Translations under genes and position numbers: made by a program | NCBI RefSeq assembly: GCF_026191725.2 | Contig: NZ_CP120863.1 | Location: 5,374,001 to 5,438,000, forward strand | DNA length: 64,000 nucleotides | From: Roseibium porphyridii | GTDB lineage: Bacteria > Pseudomonadota > Alphaproteobacteria > Rhizobiales > Stappiaceae | Reading direction: 5' to 3' | Shown here: piece after piece, positions 27,413-36,483 of the stretch | How positions within the stretch are numbered: the stretch's first letter is position 1 | Layout: the number at the start of each line of letters is the position of its first letter | The notes under the pieces: generated by a model | The model's input: only the letters and a program-made list of their open reading frames with translations | The model's database searches: none | Told to the model about the DNA's origin: nothing

Positions 27413-27684
27413 GCCGCCCGCTTGCCCTGAATGAGATCCGCGAGGCCACTCACCTTGGAGAAGTCGCGATTCTGGAAATCGTCTTCATCAAACGAGATGC
27501 CGAATTCCTGCTCGGCAGCCTCAATCAGCATGATGACGCCGAACGAATCGATATATTCCGCCGCAAAGAAATCGGCAGCTTCCATTTCCTGATCCGTCCG
27601 GGATGCCAGCAACGGGTTCTGTTCACGAAACCAATTGATCAGCCACGACAGTTCCACTGCTCGCTCCTGTACTCCAGTTTCCAT
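27409..27684 (-). CDS. Acyl carrier protein
   Basis: 91 residues, the size of a free acyl carrier protein. The phosphopantetheine attachment Ser is in EYIDSFGVIMLIEAAEQEF (D-S-F in place of the usual D-S-L), followed by the typical acidic helix and the late segment VSGLADLIQ. It has an extra ~12-residue N-terminal extension. It is coupled to the AAC(3)-like gene and follows the cyclase-like gene by 12 nt, so the cluster has its own carrier distinct from the fatty-acid one. Confidence 0.9.
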   Translation of the reverse strand: METGVQERAVELSWLINWFREQNPLLASRTDQEMEAADFFAAEYIDSFGVIMLIEAAEQEFGISFDEDDFQNRDFSKVSGLADLIQGKRAA

Positions 27685-27696
27685 CTTCTGCCCCCC

Positions 27697-28362
27697 TTAA
27701 CCTATTCTGCCAAGACAGCGAACCGGCGCACCATCACCCTCGTGAATCTTGAGGGGCAGAACAAAGAGTTCGAATGTTTCGACATCTCCAAGAGCGCGGA
27801 GGTTTGTCACGTATTCCACCAGTATCACGTCCTGGCCCAGGAGAATGTAGTGATTGGGGGAGTCATTGTCAGAGTTGCGGCCGTTCTTCGGGTTGTCGGG
27901 CATGGGGGTATCCATGGCCAGGACCTTGACACCGATATCGACAAGATACTGTGCACATTCTTCCGACAGGAACGGATGGTCCGTGTAATACTCTTCCGAA
28001 TTGATGTGGTCAGACCAGTCGAAGCGCAACATGAGACGCTCCGGTTCCCGGCCCGCCAGACGTTGCTCCATGTCGGCCTTGCTGACTTCCGTAAAAGGGC
28101 CGAAATCGGTCATATCCAGCAACGCACACTCGCCGACGAACAGCGACGGATCAAGCTGATCGATGGTCTTACCGCCGACAATGAAATGGCGTGGCGCATC
28201 CATGTGGGTTCCGGTATGCGTTCCGATCACGAGCTTGCGGGTTTCCCGTTTTTCGTAGTGCAGCCGCCCAAGCTGGCTGATTTCAACGAGCGGATGCCAA
28301 TATACCGGGAACGTTGTCATTCCTTCACGTAACGTCAGCGTAAGATCCACCACTTCAGACAT
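27697..28362 (-). CDS. Cyclase/kynurenine formamidase-like metal hydrolase
   Basis: 221 residues of the cyclase (KynB-like) family. The metal-binding signature GTHTGTHMDAPRHF is at about 46-60, and there are DMTDFGPF, LRFDWSDH and LAMDTPMPDN further on. Members hydrolyse or cyclise amide and ester bonds with divalent metals. It is placed between the VOC protein and the acyl carrier protein, so it may trim or form a ring on the acyl precursor. The 11-nt gap to the VOC gene indicates one operon. Confidence 0.88.
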   Translation of the reverse strand: MSEVVDLTLTLREGMTTFPVYWHPLVEISQLGRLHYEKRETRKLVIGTHTGTHMDAPRHFIVGGKTIDQLDPSLFVGECALLDMTDFGPFTEVSKADMEQRLAGREPERLMLRFDWSDHINSEEYYTDHPFLSEECAQYLVDIGVKVLAMDTPMPDNPKNGRNSDNDSPNHYILLGQDVILVEYVTNLRALGDVETFELFVLPLKIHEGDGAPVRCLGRIG

Positions 28363-28373
28363 GTTCTATGACC

Positions 28374-29174
28374 TTATTTCTTCGAAATTTCGATTAGCTC
28401 TACCAGTTCACCGCTTGGTCCGGTAGCTAGAAGAATTCGCAGCGCCTTGCCATTCACTTCCAGGTCGAAGATTTCCCCGACCCGGCCTGCCGAAGCCTGC
28501 CTCAGTTTTTCGCCGTCCGCTTCAATCGACGTGGTCAGGCAGGCGAGGCACGGCCAGCCGGCATCGTCCAGGCGCATTGTGCGCTTGTGGGAAATCGGGT
28601 CCTCGACGATTAGCAGTTCCAGACGCCATTTCGGCATGACCCCGGGAAGCTTGACGACAGCCCATCGCCTTTCGGCAACTACGTCCTGTCGCTCGACCTT
28701 TGCCGAAAGCCCCCCGGTGAAAAAGGCAAGGCTGCCCTCAAAATCCGAGACGGTGAGAATACCCGCCCGCAGCGCGCTTTTCTCCTGCCCGGAACGCAGA
28801 AAACAATAGGTGTCGAGATCCGGCAACCGATACAATTCGTAGCCTTCGCCATAAGCGGCGGTCACACAGTCGAGTTCCGCCCCCTCTCGCTCACCCTTCC
28901 TCTCGACACTGAGATCCAAAACCGGCGTGAACCCGTTATGGGTGCTCGCCTGCGCAACGTCGTGCGCCGTGATTTCAATTGCCGTGCCGGATTGAGGATC
29001 AAAAACAGCGATATCGTGCAGCGGCCCGTATGCGTTCAGAAGGTCCTTCTTTTGCGGCGCGTTCATGACACCGCGATCAGCAAATCGCTGGTCCAGTCCC
29101 AAACTTTCAAGCGCACGCTGCCCCGCCTCAAGATCGGTGCAAGCAAGCGCAATATGATCGACGCCGACGATCAT
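28374..29174 (-). CDS. Two-domain VOC (glyoxalase-fold) protein
   Basis: 266 residues made of two vicinal-oxygen-chelate modules. The first starts IVGVDHIALACTDLEAGQRAL, with possible metal ligands in VDHIAL and IEITAHD; the second runs from about 130 (ALRAGILTVSDFEGSLAFF) to LLATGPSGELVELIEI, which has the classic closing Glu. Overall it resembles dioxygenase or isomerase members of the superfamily, but which reaction is not clear. It overlaps the ligase stop by ATGA. It probably modifies the acyl precursor. Confidence 0.82.
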   Translation of the reverse strand: MIVGVDHIALACTDLEAGQRALESLGLDQRFADRGVMNAPQKKDLLNAYGPLHDIAVFDPQSGTAIEITAHDVAQASTHNGFTPVLDLSVERKGEREGAELDCVTAAYGEGYELYRLPDLDTYCFLRSGQEKSALRAGILTVSDFEGSLAFFTGGLSAKVERQDVVAERRWAVVKLPGVMPKWRLELLIVEDPISHKRTMRLDDAGWPCLACLTTSIEADGEKLRQASAGRVGEIFDLEVNGKALRILLATGPSGELVELIEISKK

Positions 29175-30607
29175 GACACGTCCGGCCGCTTCAAGAGGCG
29201 CTTTTGCACCTTGCCTGTCGGGCCGGTGGGCATTTTCTCGACCATGTAATAGCGCGCCGGACGGCTTGCCGCCGGCAGCTGATCCTGAGCACCGGCCCGA
29301 AGCATATCAAGCACCGCTGCTTCCTCGGCCCCGGCTTCCAGCTGCACAAAGGCTACCGGAACTTCGCCATAGACGTCATCGCACTCGCCAACAACAGCGA
29401 TGTCCGTCACGCCGGCAACGGCTTGCAGACGTTCTTCAATCGCGGCCGGGCTGACATTGATGCCGCCGACCACGACAAGGTCCTTTTTGCGGCCCGTGAT
29501 CCGAAGGCGGGAATGCGCGTCGATTTCGGCCAAGTCACCGGAGTCGAAGGGCTTTTGCCTGTCTGCAAAGTCAATCGCGCCGCTGTCCGGATCCAGATAT
29601 CCGGCAAAGAGATACGGAGTGCTGATTTGCAGTTCATGGTCTTCGGCCAGGTGGATCGAAATACCCGACAGGGTCATGCCGACACCTCCGAACGTGCCGG
29701 CAGCCGTGTCGTCGCAAGAAACAAGCAGCAGCTCCGACAACCCGTAACTCTGCAAGGGCCTGACACCGTATCCGTCCAGGAATTCCTGTCCGAGTGCGGG
29801 CGCCATCGGCGCGGTGCCGACAAACGCGTGCCTCAGGTTTTCAGCCGCATAGGTTTTGGAATCCTTGGTGCGGTCCAGCTTCATCACCATGCGCAGCATG
29901 GTCGGAGACAGCCAGAAGGCCGTCGCGCCGTTGTCAATGAACTGGCGCCAGAAAGACAGGGCCGTTCGCGGCAGCAGCGCCGGAGCCACAACAACCGCAC
30001 CACCGGTCATGAGCGGGCACAAGATCGTGTTCAGAAGACCGGCCATGTAATACATCGGCATGACATGCATCATGCGCTGATCTTCGTGGCAGCCAAACTG
30101 GCTGTTGAACGCGTCGGCATTCGCCAAAATCTGCTCGGCAAAATGGGCCACTCCCTTCGGTCGACCTGTCGTGCCGGAGGTGAAATTCACCGAAAAGATA
30201 TCGCGCTCGTCATAGGCGACATCTTCAGGAAGTACCGGCGTGGCCGGGGTTTCCTCCAGCGCCTCCCTCAGGCAGGCTTCCAGGGCAGCGGGGTCGACGG
30301 TCACGTCCGGACGATAGACGGAGCGGATGTAGTCGATATCCTGTTGCGGGCTGTCCGGACTGACGGGACAGACAACGAAACGGTGCCGCAGGCAACTGAC
30401 ATAGAGCACCAGAAGCGCCAACCCATTAGGCAGCACTGCGAGGACACGGCTCTGAGGCGCGGCTCCAAGGCCAGTGAGGTGGGCGGCAACACAATCCGCG
30501 GCATGCAGCAACTGTGACCCAGTCACGGATCGGTCGTCGATCAGCGACACGACGGTTTCACGCTCAGCCGCAGCCCGGATCTTGTCGAAAAACGAGGATC
30601 GCATCAT
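29171..30607 (-). CDS. AMP-forming acyl ligase (class I adenylate-forming)
   Basis: 478 residues from ATG 30607. The P-loop NFTSGTTGRPKGVAHF is near 145, YGLSELLLVS near 295, FDSGDLAEID and GRKKDLVVVGGINV follow, and the C-terminal catalytic Lys is in PTGPTGKVQKRLL. All core motifs are present. It should activate a carboxylic acid as the acyl-AMP and load it to CoA or, given the neighbour, to the acyl carrier protein. The substrate is unknown. It lies 17 nt after the aldolase gene. Confidence 0.92.
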   Translation of the reverse strand: MMRSSFFDKIRAAAERETVVSLIDDRSVTGSQLLHAADCVAAHLTGLGAAPQSRVLAVLPNGLALLVLYVSCLRHRFVVCPVSPDSPQQDIDYIRSVYRPDVTVDPAALEACLREALEETPATPVLPEDVAYDERDIFSVNFTSGTTGRPKGVAHFAEQILANADAFNSQFGCHEDQRMMHVMPMYYMAGLLNTILCPLMTGGAVVVAPALLPRTALSFWRQFIDNGATAFWLSPTMLRMVMKLDRTKDSKTYAAENLRHAFVGTAPMAPALGQEFLDGYGVRPLQSYGLSELLLVSCDDTAAGTFGGVGMTLSGISIHLAEDHELQISTPYLFAGYLDPDSGAIDFADRQKPFDSGDLAEIDAHSRLRITGRKKDLVVVGGINVSPAAIEERLQAVAGVTDIAVVGECDDVYGEVPVAFVQLEAGAEEAAVLDMLRAGAQDQLPAASRPARYYMVEKMPTGPTGKVQKRLLKRPDVS

Positions 30608-30624
30608 CTTGCTGGTCAACCGCC

Positions 30625-31680
30625 TCAGAGAATGTCCTGTTCGTGCCCGAAATACTGACGAAGCGGGAAGCGGTGACGATAATTGTTTTCCGTGTTCTTC
30701 GCGGCAATCTTCCGGGCAAGTTCGTCAACAAGGTCAACAGGCGCAACGTCGCGGGTCTGCTCACACAGTTCCATGATCAGAGCGCGCGGATCGACATTGT
30801 GAGCGATGCAGGCATCCCGGATGACTGACATGTAACTGGAGTGAAAGCCGGCCAGGCCGCAGGCAAGATCGACCGAGTCCAGCCCCACTTGCGTCAGGAA
30901 GGGCCGCACGTAAAGCTCCGAAGTGTCCATCAGGCGGAAAAGATCGTAGCTGTGCTTGTGTCCCATCCGGTCGAGCATCGCGACAAAATGCTCGGTGATG
31001 GTGTTGCCGGTGCAGCGACCCATGCCCTGCAGCGAGGCATCGATGATCTCCACCCCCAGCTCCATGGCCCTGAGAGCATTCGCATTTGCCATGCCGAGGT
31101 TGTTATGCGCGTGGAACCCCAACGCAACGTCGGTCGTCTCCTTGGTTGCCACGAGATATTCCTCGACGGTCTGCGGCAACATGTTGCCGGCGGAATCGAC
31201 GAGATAGGCGATGTCGGCACCGAAGGAGCCTGCAGTCGCGCAGGCTTGCGCGAATTCGGCCGGTGGCCGGGTGTAGCTTTTCATGAAATTGACCGCGACG
31301 TACAGGCCGGCCTTTTTCGCCCGGGCAACAAACGGCTCGGCAGCATCGACCCTGTCGATGGACACGCCGACACGCACGAAGCCCATGTCGTGAGCGATTG
31401 CGGCTTCAAGATCTGACATCTCGGCGATTCCGGGAATGCAGAACATTCCCCAGGACGCGTTTTTGACCACTTCGGCCGTTGCCGCCATATAGGCCTCATC
31501 GGTCTCACGCGCGACACCTTCGCCCTTGCGGCTCGCCCCCAGGCCGACACCGTGGCCAACCTCGATGAACTCTATCCCGGCCTGATCCAGTTCCTTGGCG
31601 ATCTGGCGGGTATCATCCGACGAAAACTGAAAGTTGATGACGTAGGAACCGTCGCGAAGAGTGGTGTCCAAAAGATTCAT
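30625..31680 (-). CDS. DRE-TIM aldolase (4-hydroxy-2-oxovalerate aldolase-like)
   Basis: 351 residues from the ATG at 31680. The HMGL-like TIM barrel begins LLDTTLRDGSYVINF, whose Arg-Asp pair binds the metal and substrate; FIEVGHGVG, YLVDSAGNM and GFHAHNNLGMANAN complete the metal site, and a C-terminal part resembles DmpG/MhpE aldolases. It should make or split a C-C bond next to a 2-oxo acid. In this context it may supply the carbon skeleton of the acyl group. A 199-nt gap separates it from the upstream giant gene, so it may have its own promoter. Confidence 0.9.
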   Translation of the reverse strand: MNLLDTTLRDGSYVINFQFSSDDTRQIAKELDQAGIEFIEVGHGVGLGASRKGEGVARETDEAYMAATAEVVKNASWGMFCIPGIAEMSDLEAAIAHDMGFVRVGVSIDRVDAAEPFVARAKKAGLYVAVNFMKSYTRPPAEFAQACATAGSFGADIAYLVDSAGNMLPQTVEEYLVATKETTDVALGFHAHNNLGMANANALRAMELGVEIIDASLQGMGRCTGNTITEHFVAMLDRMGHKHSYDLFRLMDTSELYVRPFLTQVGLDSVDLACGLAGFHSSYMSVIRDACIAHNVDPRALIMELCEQTRDVAPVDLVDELARKIAAKNTENNYRHRFPLRQYFGHEQDIL

Positions 31681-31879
31681 ATCAAATATCCCGTGCGTCA
31701 GTTCCGGACTGACCCATATGATCCCGACACGGCCGGCCGGCGCCCAAACAGCCTTCCGTGCTCCCAAAAGTGTGTTTCACCTAAGCGGTATTTCCGCCCG
31801 ATGCAAGCGAAGCCTGCCGCTGCCTTGCAGCGCCTGACTGAAACTGTACGAGGCTCCTCCGCTCCGGCCGGGCGCTTTC

Positions 31880-34800
31880 CTAGATGGCCGTGCCATGCCC
31901 GTGCTTGTAGGCACGATAACGCTCGTAGTCCTGGTCGCCGGCAACGCCCCTTTCGCCCGGCGTGAAGCTGCGCAGGTATTCTTCCGCCATTTTTTCGACC
32001 CATGGATCCCCGGGGCCCTGCCATTTTTTAATGTCGTCCTTCATCCAGTAGTAATGCCCAACGGGGTCGTTGGTGGCTGGCCGCGGACAGTACTTGTAGG
32101 GTGAGAAGACCGTCTCACCGCCCATCTTCTGCAGATAGTCGATCGCCAGGCCGGCGCTGTCGGGATGTTGCTTCAGGGACTCAGGAGCACAGATCATTCT
32201 TTCATAATCGGCTCTGCTCTCCGGTGCGATCAGTTCGACCGGATAGTCGATCATGCCGAAATGCGCACAAATCACGACCGGAAGTCCCCAGACACTCATC
32301 TCGAGACAGGACGTTCCGTTCCACAAGATGGCAACGTCCATCATGTCCTTGAGCCGGGAATTGTTGAACCAGTCATGGCCCAGCAGAATGACGTTGTCCG
32401 GCAGCTCAACGGTAATGCCATCGAACAGCGTCTGGGTCAGGTGCCGGGCGATTTCCGGCCGCAGCTCATGCGGATGGGGCTTGATCAGCACCAGCGCGTC
32501 GCTCTTGCGTGCACATTCAATCGTGTGGTTGACCCAATCGAGGATGTCCCGATGCGCCGGTCCACCGTCATAAGGCACACCAAGGTCACAGAGGACCTTG
32601 CCATAGCAGACGATGACCTTGCCCCCCTTTGCCCGATGCTCACGGATGCGCTTTTCCACGGCGGCGACGACCGGTGTCTGGCCGACCACCCCAACCCGGT
32701 CTGCCGTCAACACGGTTTTGAGGCGTTCCTTCTCGACCTCGCTGTCGGCCGGAAGTTCAAGCATATCTCGGCGCACGATGAGCGGGGAGCGGATGAACGG
32801 GCGCACGGTCATGTCCCTGACCCCCATTGTGGAGGCGACCTTCGTACCAAGGTTGGAGAAGTAGTTCTCGTATCCGTTGATGTGGAAGATCAGATGCATG
32901 TCGTCCTTGTAGCCGACTTCCGCACAGAACTCCTTGTAGATGTAGGATGGCGACGTCTGCGCGGAGACCGCCATGAACCGGACAGGCACCCCCTTCAGTG
33001 CAGGGTTGCTCTGAATGTCCTTGCAGATCGAGACCGCCCGGTCGCATTTCAGAAGCTGGGTGTAGAAGAATTTCTGGATCGGCGCTTTTTCGATATCGAT
33101 GTCGAAACGCCGGTACCGGTTCGCCAGATACTCAAAGACGCCCTGGAAATAATTGACCCCGTCGCATTCCAGAACCTTGTTCTTCCAGTCGATCTTCCAC
33201 TCATTCCTGAGTGTGCGCTCGTAGTAGGGTTCGTCGCTCAGCGTCGTGTAATCGTAGCTGATTATGCCATGATACTTGTCGATTTCGGCGATGCCGGTCG
33301 GGTCCTTCGGCAAGATGCCGGTCCCCAGATAATGGGTCGCATAACCCCGCTTGCGCAGCTCGCCCATGACCGGAACGCCCATGGCCATGGTGTTCTGCGC
33401 ATCATAAGGCAGAACGAACACCACGCCCTTCGGATCCTGCGGTTGCGGACAGGACGACAAGAGATCTGCGCAGGACCGGTAAAACTTCTTGCGGGCATGG
33501 TCGCTGGAGAGATCGTTCATCTGCTTGAAGAAGGACGGATTGTCCGCCCGTTTCAACATGTTGTTCCGGACCAGGGTCTCCCCCTGCTCGAGCTCCCGAA
33601 GGCCGTCCGACATGCGCCCGTCTGCGAAAAGGTGATCGCTGAACATGCGTTTGATATGAACGTTGGGCCAGAACCCGCGGCCGGCGAACACAAGTCTTTT
33701 TTCAACTTCGTCCGGTTCGCGCAGCCGCGTATAGACCCGGATCAGATCCTGCTGGATCGTCGCGTTCGACTTGAACCGTTTCTGAGCAATCTTCACGACT
33801 TCCCTCAGGAAATCACAAGCCAGCGCAGACGTCGGTGAATTGGACACCGACAACTGTTCCAGCGCCCTGATGTACCCGCTCATCAATTTGGCGATGCCGG
33901 AGTAGAGAAACGCGGTTTCTACCGGTGACGGCCCGCCTGTCAGGTGCTTTTCAAGGGTCTTTTCCAATTCGAAAAAACGCTCGGTCCGCATGGCGCTGCA
34001 ATCGTAACCGACAGCAATGAAGGACATCAGATTGGCCCAGAAGACCGGGTCGAGTTTTCTGGCCAGACCCTGACGCTGAAATTCCTTTGCGGTGTGCTCG
34101 CCAACATAGGCCATGATCCGCTGCCGGCCAGCCATGTGTTCTTCGGTAATGATCTCGTTGTTGTTCAGGAGATTCAGCAAGGACACGTGATACATCAGCG
34201 CATTCTTGTTGTGCTGAACAAACAGCTTCACAAGACTTTCCGGAATGTCGAAGTCTTCACGGTGCAGCAGCTTGATCGTGGAACGTGACAGTGATCGCGC
34301 CGCGATGCGCTGGGCAACCCACAGCTTGGACCAGCTCGTGAACAAGGCCGCCAAACAATCGGCCACCGCCACACGGGTCTCATGGGTCATGCAGCAGCGG
34401 CCATAAGACGACAGCAGCTGGTCGAGTTCGTAGAGACAGTTCAGGACCCGCTCGAGGCTCTTCAGGTTCTTGACTGAAGTGTCCTTGTGGATCTGCTCCA
34501 CTCTGTGCCGGACAATGGCATTCGAGATGTTCTGGATTTCGTCGAAATCACCCGACTGAAAACGGGCGTACAGGATGATTGGCAGATAGCGGTCAAATGT
34601 CGACGCATCATCGACAGCCGACAGGTTCTGCGTGAGCTCTCCATACTCCTCGTTGAGATACTGCAGCACGGCCTTTGCGTGAATGGCACCAGGCCCGATA
34701 TTCGTGCCCGGGTAGTGCCGTGACAGATAAGCCGCCAGTTCGACCGCCTGATCCAGATAGCCGGCCCGTCCAAGAACGAACACCCTCTCCGGCCAGATCC

Positions 34801-35962
34801 GGAATGCCGTTTCACTGACAAATTGACCGATATCGTCAACCGGCTCCAGCGAGTTGAGCTCTTCCAAACGGGCCAACATGGTCTCCAAGGCAACAAATTC
34901 CTGGGCAGTGCAGTCAAAAATGTAGGTTTCCGGATCCAGCATCTTCGCAGCGAACGCATCGCTTGAAACTTTGGCGTCTTCTGCCTTCCAGACAGGGCTG
35001 TCTGCTTCGCCTGCGATGAAGGCGGTCAGATCCCGAAGGTCCTGGGACGGTTTTCCGTGTAGCCCGGCTTCAATGCACAGGTTCGGGATGTCGCTGTAAA
35101 CCGTTCCAGCCAAAGAAAAAAGTGCACTGGCAGGGACATTTCTCACCACAAGATGGTCATTTTCCCTGGCATAGCCAAAGCTTTCCACCCGGCTCTTGAT
35201 ACCCCAGTCGTGATAAAGCAGGAAAATCAGCTTGCGGCTGTTTCCCCTGGCCGCCAGTTCCTCTGCAATTCTGGTGCGCTTTTTTCTGCTGTTGCCGCTC
35301 TGGCCTCCACAATTCAGGACAACCAGGTCGTAGTCTTCTCCTGCGGGAAAAAATTCAGCGAGCACGTCGCTGTAACTTTTTGCGTACGATCGCGCCAATC
35401 CGGAGGTCACGGAAATATTGTTCTGCGCAAGGCCCCTAATTCTCTGGAAGACGTCCGCCTCCCTGGTCCCGTCATGCGAAACGTCGCTGAGACTGTGCGG
35501 ATCTTCAACCGCTAGGTGGCCGGTCTTCAGGAAGGTTCCCAGATCCGTATTGTCGGGCACCCGGGCAAGCCGTCCGGACCAGAAATCGACCGGCGCACAA
35601 TGTTCAATGTTTCTGATGTGATCGTTCAATGGCGACCAGACGGCGACGTGAACCTTGGTGCCGCGTTTTCTCAGGGCCTCGATCTCGTCGCAGAGCAATC
35701 CTGCGACGAATTCGCTGACAACAAGGTGACCGGCATGCTCAAACGGCTTCCGGGACTGCGCAGAAAGAAACTCGACCTGGTCACAGAAAGCGACCTGCCC
35801 CGAAACCCCAGCCAGCTGTTTGAAACAGCGGGCAAGATTGCTTGGCAGGGCGATACAGAGCAAGTCATCGCTGCCAAGTCGCACCGGCGCCATGGTGGTG
35901 ACGGGCTCCAGCCCGCGTTTTCTAAATCTCTTAAATGTGTCCAATACCCTTGAATACTGCAC
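31880..35962 (-). CDS. Giant capsule glycosyltransferase-like protein (1360 aa)
   Basis: 1360 residues from a GTG preceded by GGAG at 7 nt. No signal peptide or membrane helix. The first ~330 residues look like a GT-B-type or decapping-like half (LLCIALPSN, HAGHLVVSEF, LYHDWGIKSR, IEAGLHGKPS); ~380-850 is helical, TPR-like; from ~870 to ~1290 it matches the 1043-aa protein at 15223-18354, with GKVLCDLGVPYDGGPAH, ALVLIKPHPHE, VAILWNGTSCLE and PVELIAPESRADYER. I infer a multi-domain capsule glycosyltransferase or polymerase. It resembles very large proteins of rhizobial K-antigen loci in concept, but I do not assign a name. Confidence 0.78.
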   Translation of the reverse strand: MQYSRVLDTFKRFRKRGLEPVTTMAPVRLGSDDLLCIALPSNLARCFKQLAGVSGQVAFCDQVEFLSAQSRKPFEHAGHLVVSEFVAGLLCDEIEALRKRGTKVHVAVWSPLNDHIRNIEHCAPVDFWSGRLARVPDNTDLGTFLKTGHLAVEDPHSLSDVSHDGTREADVFQRIRGLAQNNISVTSGLARSYAKSYSDVLAEFFPAGEDYDLVVLNCGGQSGNSRKKRTRIAEELAARGNSRKLIFLLYHDWGIKSRVESFGYARENDHLVVRNVPASALFSLAGTVYSDIPNLCIEAGLHGKPSQDLRDLTAFIAGEADSPVWKAEDAKVSSDAFAAKMLDPETYIFDCTAQEFVALETMLARLEELNSLEPVDDIGQFVSETAFRIWPERVFVLGRAGYLDQAVELAAYLSRHYPGTNIGPGAIHAKAVLQYLNEEYGELTQNLSAVDDASTFDRYLPIILYARFQSGDFDEIQNISNAIVRHRVEQIHKDTSVKNLKSLERVLNCLYELDQLLSSYGRCCMTHETRVAVADCLAALFTSWSKLWVAQRIAARSLSRSTIKLLHREDFDIPESLVKLFVQHNKNALMYHVSLLNLLNNNEIITEEHMAGRQRIMAYVGEHTAKEFQRQGLARKLDPVFWANLMSFIAVGYDCSAMRTERFFELEKTLEKHLTGGPSPVETAFLYSGIAKLMSGYIRALEQLSVSNSPTSALACDFLREVVKIAQKRFKSNATIQQDLIRVYTRLREPDEVEKRLVFAGRGFWPNVHIKRMFSDHLFADGRMSDGLRELEQGETLVRNNMLKRADNPSFFKQMNDLSSDHARKKFYRSCADLLSSCPQPQDPKGVVFVLPYDAQNTMAMGVPVMGELRKRGYATHYLGTGILPKDPTGIAEIDKYHGIISYDYTTLSDEPYYERTLRNEWKIDWKNKVLECDGVNYFQGVFEYLANRYRRFDIDIEKAPIQKFFYTQLLKCDRAVSICKDIQSNPALKGVPVRFMAVSAQTSPSYIYKEFCAEVGYKDDMHLIFHINGYENYFSNLGTKVASTMGVRDMTVRPFIRSPLIVRRDMLELPADSEVEKERLKTVLTADRVGVVGQTPVVAAVEKRIREHRAKGGKVIVCYGKVLCDLGVPYDGGPAHRDILDWVNHTIECARKSDALVLIKPHPHELRPEIARHLTQTLFDGITVELPDNVILLGHDWFNNSRLKDMMDVAILWNGTSCLEMSVWGLPVVICAHFGMIDYPVELIAPESRADYERMICAPESLKQHPDSAGLAIDYLQKMGGETVFSPYKYCPRPATNDPVGHYYWMKDDIKKWQGPGDPWVEKMAEEYLRSFTPGERGVAGDQDYERYRAYKHGHGTAI

Positions 35963-36483
35963 GCGGGTTCTCCGAAAAAATTTGGTGCGGCGCAGTCTGC
36001 TTCAGTGCGGCCAGTACAAATGCTGCCGGCAGCAAGCTGCTAGCCTCCTTGTCCAGCTTTTTATGAAAAATGCAAGTGTAGTGAGCAAGATCGCTATGAC
36101 GCGGAGCACAATCTCGCAACGCCCTCGAGTGCGGGTCCGAAAAGCCATTGAAGTCACGTGTGTTTCCCTGCCACTGCAGTGTTCATGCACTACAAAGTCG
36201 CCATCAGCCAGCTGAAGCATGTCCGCATCAAGAGTTTCAATCCGTCCGGCGGGTTAGGTGCGACGTGAGCCCTGCCAAACAGGTGATCATACGGTTAGCG
36301 GATGCGGCAGGAATTAATTTGACCTGTTAACAACCGAACAACTTTATTTCACGACTTTTGTATAATCACGCATGAAGGAGACGTAGCCGCGTGTTCAGAG
36401 ACTATCGGCTGCGGTGCTTTATGACGTGTCGCCGGCCTGTTTTGGACTGAGACACAACGTCTCAAAACCTGAGAGCTGTTTGA
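35963..36483. promoter_or_regulatory. Divergent intergenic region with a TATAAT box
   Basis: 521 bp between the start of the minus-strand capsule operon and the plus-strand metalloprotease gene. No convincing gene. A perfect TATAAT at 36361-36366 lies 118 nt before the protease start, but no good -35 hexamer sits 16-18 nt upstream (TTGACC at 36319 is too far). A small hairpin GAGAC-N5-GTCTC occurs just before the protease ATG. Both operons probably have promoters here. Confidence 0.35.

Noticed and set aside
29204-30517. 437-codon plus-strand frame
   Set aside because: Antisense to the AMP-forming ligase, which has all core motifs.
32165-33838. 557-codon plus-strand frame
   Set aside because: Antisense to the 1360-aa glycosyltransferase-like gene, whose motifs are clear; composition is that of a shadow frame.
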